Source of the DNA: Donghicola tyrosinivorans
Lineage (GTDB): Bacteria > Pseudomonadota > Alphaproteobacteria > Rhodobacterales > Rhodobacteraceae
Direction: 5' to 3'
DNA length: 64,000 nt
NCBI RefSeq assembly: GCF_003003355.1
Contig: NZ_PVTQ01000003.1
Span: 248,001 to 312,000, forward strand
The translations under genes and the position numbers were made by a program. Shown one piece after another: positions 62,023 through 64,000 of the stretch; position 1 is the first letter of the stretch; every line of letters begins with the position of its first letter. The notes beneath the pieces are model-generated. The model saw only the letters and a program-made list of their open reading frames with translations, searched no databases and was not told where the DNA came from.

Positions 62023-63048
62023 TCAACGCCGCTTCAAAGTATCGCCAAAGTCGATACGGGGGGTCAATTCCACGATCCGATCGGGGTCTGGCGCATCCGA
62101 GTCGTTTCGGGCTGCGATGATTTCAGCAGCCTTACGACCGATCTCTTTGCGGCAGGCGTCCATGGTGGCCAAGCGGCGCGGCAGACCTTCCAGCAATTCG
62201 ACGCCGTTGAAACCGGCAATGCCGATTTGTCCCGGAATATCGATGCCTTGCTCAAGCAGCCACAGCATCCCGCCTGCGCCGATCATATCGTTCGAATAAT
62301 AGATGAAGTCCAGATCGGGGGTGCGCTCCAGAATCTGCTGGGTCATCTCGCGCCCCTTTAGCAGAGCCGAGCCGCCCGAGTAGAATTCCTGATCCGCAAT
62401 CTCGATACCGTGCTTGGCCAGCGCCTCGGTAAAGCCCTCGAAACGCTTACGGGCGCGGTGGTCCATGGGCATCTTGGTGCCGAGGAAGGCGATCCGGCTG
62501 TAACCGTGCTTAACGATAGCGTTGCCCATTTCGCGGCCGGCGCGACGGTGAGAAATACCGACCATGCTGTCCACGCATTTGCCGTCCACATCCATGATCT
62601 CGACGATCGGGATGCCAGAGGCGACCAGCATGGCGCGGGCCGCTTCGGAATGTTCCAGACCCGCAAGGATCAGGCCCGAGGGCCGCCATGAGAGCATTTC
62701 ATAAAGAACACGCTCTTCCTTTTCGGGGCTGTAGTCGGTGACGCCGACGACGGGCTGTAGCTCGGTCTGTTCAAGAACTTCGCTGATGCCGGTCAGAACG
62801 TTCGGGAACACCATGTTTGAAAGGCTGGGGATGATGACCCCGACCAGATTCACCCGCTGGCTTGCCAAGGCCCCTGCGATCTTGTTCGGCACATAGCCAA
62901 GGTCGCGCGCGGCTTTCAGAACCCGTTCACGGGTGGCTTCTGACACATCTCCACGATTGCGTAGCACGCGGCTGACGGTCATCTCCGACACGCCAGAGGC
63001 TTCGGACACATCGCGCAGGGTGAGGGGGCGGACAGGGGTGTTGCTCAT
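62023..63048 (-). CDS. LacI-family transcriptional regulator
   Basis: The 341-residue protein has an N-terminal LacI helix-turn-helix (LRDVSEASGVSEMTVSRVLR, residues 10-29) with the hinge LASQRVNLVG, then a periplasmic-binding-protein-like sensor domain. It resembles the GntR (gluconate)/PurR branch. No sugar operon is adjacent. The nearest targets are hglS-amaB downstream or gcdH upstream, which would make it a regulator of lysine breakdown; that is inference only. A terminator follows at about 200 bp. Confidence 0.93.
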   Translation of the reverse strand: MSNTPVRPLTLRDVSEASGVSEMTVSRVLRNRGDVSEATRERVLKAARDLGYVPNKIAGALASQRVNLVGVIIPSLSNMVFPNVLTGISEVLEQTELQPVVGVTDYSPEKEERVLYEMLSWRPSGLILAGLEHSEAARAMLVASGIPIVEIMDVDGKCVDSMVGISHRRAGREMGNAIVKHGYSRIAFLGTKMPMDHRARKRFEGFTEALAKHGIEIADQEFYSGGSALLKGREMTQQILERTPDLDFIYYSNDMIGAGGMLWLLEQGIDIPGQIGIAGFNGVELLEGLPRRLATMDACRKEIGRKAAEIIAARNDSDAPDPDRIVELTPRIDFGDTLKRR

Positions 63049-63150
63049 GGCGGCTCCGCTTATTTCTATTTCTCTTATGCTTACCCCAAGAGTGCGCAGT
63101 GTCCAGCATACATGTCAAAAGGGTTGCGATCCGCTGCACTTCGGGTGAAA

Positions 63151-63164
63151 ACCACGGCCGTGGT
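63151..63164. other. 14-bp palindrome at the 5' edge of tRNA-Arg
   Basis: ACCACGGCCGTGGT is a perfect palindrome whose last three bases are the first three of the tRNA. It might influence processing or be an operator, but chance is possible in GC-rich DNA. Confidence 0.3.
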
Positions 63165-63238
63165 CCCGTGGCTCAACTGGATAGAGCAGCCCCCTCCTAA
63201 GGGGCAGGTTGCAGGTTCGAACCCTGCCGGGATCACCA
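63162..63238 (+). tRNA. tRNA-Arg (anticodon CCT)
   Basis: The 77-base cloverleaf is complete: acceptor arms GGTCCCG and CGGGATC (one G-U), D arm GCTCAACTGGATAGAGC, anticodon arm GCCCCCTCCTAAGGGGC with anticodon CCT, T arm GCAGGTTCGAACCCTGC, and an encoded CCA end. It reads AGG codons. Confidence 0.97.
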
Positions 63239-63418
63239 GCCTTTGTTTTCGCTACTATCTATGCCATCGAAAAGCGCTTTAGCGGCGCGGGCGATCCACG
63301 CTCTGCACAAACTTCATTCGCAAGCGTCATGATGTCTGGCGCCATAGCGGGTAGACACGGGCGGGCCGCTGTGGTGCCTTGAGTAGAACAAGTGTTCATT
63401 TCTGCCGGAGGACAGACC

Positions 63419-64000
63419 ATGACCCAGACCCCGACCCTGAAAGCCAAAGACGCCCCCGATCTGGGCCGGTTCGACTGGATGGATGCCCTGCGCCTTGATG
63501 ATCTGCTGACCGAAGAAGAGCGGATGTTGCGGGATGGTGCCCGCGCCTTTGCGCAGGATCGCCTGCAACCGCGGATCATCGATGCCTTCGCCGAAGAACG
63601 GGTCGAGCCGGAGATTTTTCGCGAAATGGGCCAAGCGGGTCTGCTGGGCGCAACCTTGCCCGAGGAATACGGCGGGCTGGGCGCCTCATACGTGGCCTAC
63701 GGCCTGATCGCCCGCGAGGTCGAGCGTGTTGATTCCGGCTATCGCAGCATGATGAGCGTGCAGTCGTCCTTGGTGATCTACCCGATCTACGCCTACGGCA
63801 CCGAAGCGCAGCGCCAGAAATACCTGCCCGGCCTGTGCAGCGGCGAATTGATCGGCTGCTTTGGTCTGACTGAACCCGATGCGGGCAGCGATCCGGCGGG
63901 CATGAAGACCCGCGCGGTGAAAACCGACACCGGCTATCGCCTGACGGGCAGCAAGATGTGGATCTCGAACAGTCCCATTGCGGATGTGTTCGTGGTCTGG
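63419..64000 (+). CDS. gcdH: Glutaryl-CoA dehydrogenase, N-terminal part
   Basis: The frame stays open for 194 codons to the right edge of the window. The product is an acyl-CoA dehydrogenase: helical N-terminal domain ([20 protein letters not shown]), then [13 protein letters not shown] and MKTRAV, and [14 protein letters not shown]. The combination of [20 protein letters not shown] and [17 protein letters not shown] is typical of glutaryl-CoA dehydrogenase, which makes crotonyl-CoA from glutaryl-CoA in lysine and tryptophan breakdown. GGAGG lies before the ATG. This fits the lysine-catabolic genes nearby. Confidence 0.9.
   Translation, partial: MTQTPTLKAKDAPDLGRFDWMDALRLDDLLTEEERMLRDGARAFAQDRLQPRIIDAFAEERVEPEIFREMGQAGLLGATLPEEYGGLGASYVAYGLIAREVERVDSGYRSMMSVQSSLVIYPIYAYGTEAQRQKYLPGLCSGELIGCFGLTEPDAGSDPAGMKTRAVKTDTGYRLTGSKMWISNSPIADVFVVW

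Noticed and set aside
1-64000. CRISPR arrays, insertion sequences, prophage or integrative elements
   Set aside because: No regularly spaced repeats, transposase, integrase or phage structural genes were seen, and the two tRNA genes are not followed by duplicated ends or an integrase.

Overview
The window reads as a chromosomal segment of an alphaproteobacterium of the order Rhodobacterales (Roseobacter/Paracoccaceae type). The base composition is GC-rich apart from a few AT-rich intergenic patches. Several markers point to this order: a Pha-type Mrp antiporter with fused A and B subunits, an FAD-domain/SelD fusion, a Hint-domain secreted protein, petABC in the Rieske/cytochrome b/cytochrome c1 order, and a MarR plus OmpR-type pair resembling petP-petR. 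I see no insertion sequence, prophage, CRISPR array or replication origin. Gene order is dense, with many ATGA-type overlaps.

Layout. 1-11.6 kb: a partial uppP, the glutamate synthase pair gltD-gltB, a Hint-domain protein, mtgA, a glutathione S-transferase, queG and msrB-msrA. 11.6-14.1 kb: three tandem paralogous outer-membrane beta-barrel genes on the minus strand. Each has its own upstream region with the same short element at the same distance from the start codon. 14.4-22.6 kb: an EamA transporter, an orphan NarL-type response regulator behind an AT-rich spacer, and tamA-tamB. 22.8-33.4 kb: a six-gene Mrp/Pha antiporter operon running into a selD fusion, convergent with mnmH, then a VOC protein and ilvE.

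33.5-43.9 kb: the MarR/OmpR-type pair, two small unknown genes, the isoprenoid operon xseB-ispA-dxs, an unusual SDR plus SnoaL-like fusion, the purine salvage pair ade-amn, and an HU gene. 44-51.3 kb: an EamA transporter, aroC, a TPP riboswitch controlling thiBPQ, a small membrane protein, rpiB and a PACE-type exporter. 51.4-57.6 kb (minus strand): petC-petB-petA, a glutathione S-transferase pair, mtaB and dapF. 57.7-64 kb: tRNA-Lys, a Tag-like glycosylase, a lysine-catabolic pair (hglS, amaB), a LacI-type regulator, tRNA-Arg and the start of gcdH.

How the genes work together. Several sets are coherent: ammonia assimilation (gltBD), envelope biogenesis (uppP, mtgA, TamAB, outer-membrane barrels), cation homeostasis (Mrp), selenium use limited here to tRNA 2-selenouridine (SelD and MnmH; no selA/selB seen), thiamine uptake under riboswitch control, respiration (bc1 complex), and lysine breakdown (AmaB, HglS, GcdH). 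I did not find a clearly new multi-gene system. The observations most worth following are the redox-domain/SelD fusion inside the Mrp operon, the shared upstream element of the barrel array, a dispersed repeat that supplies the queG start codon, a DapF with a serine where one catalytic cysteine is expected, and the motif-rich intergenic region between the LacI regulator and hglS.
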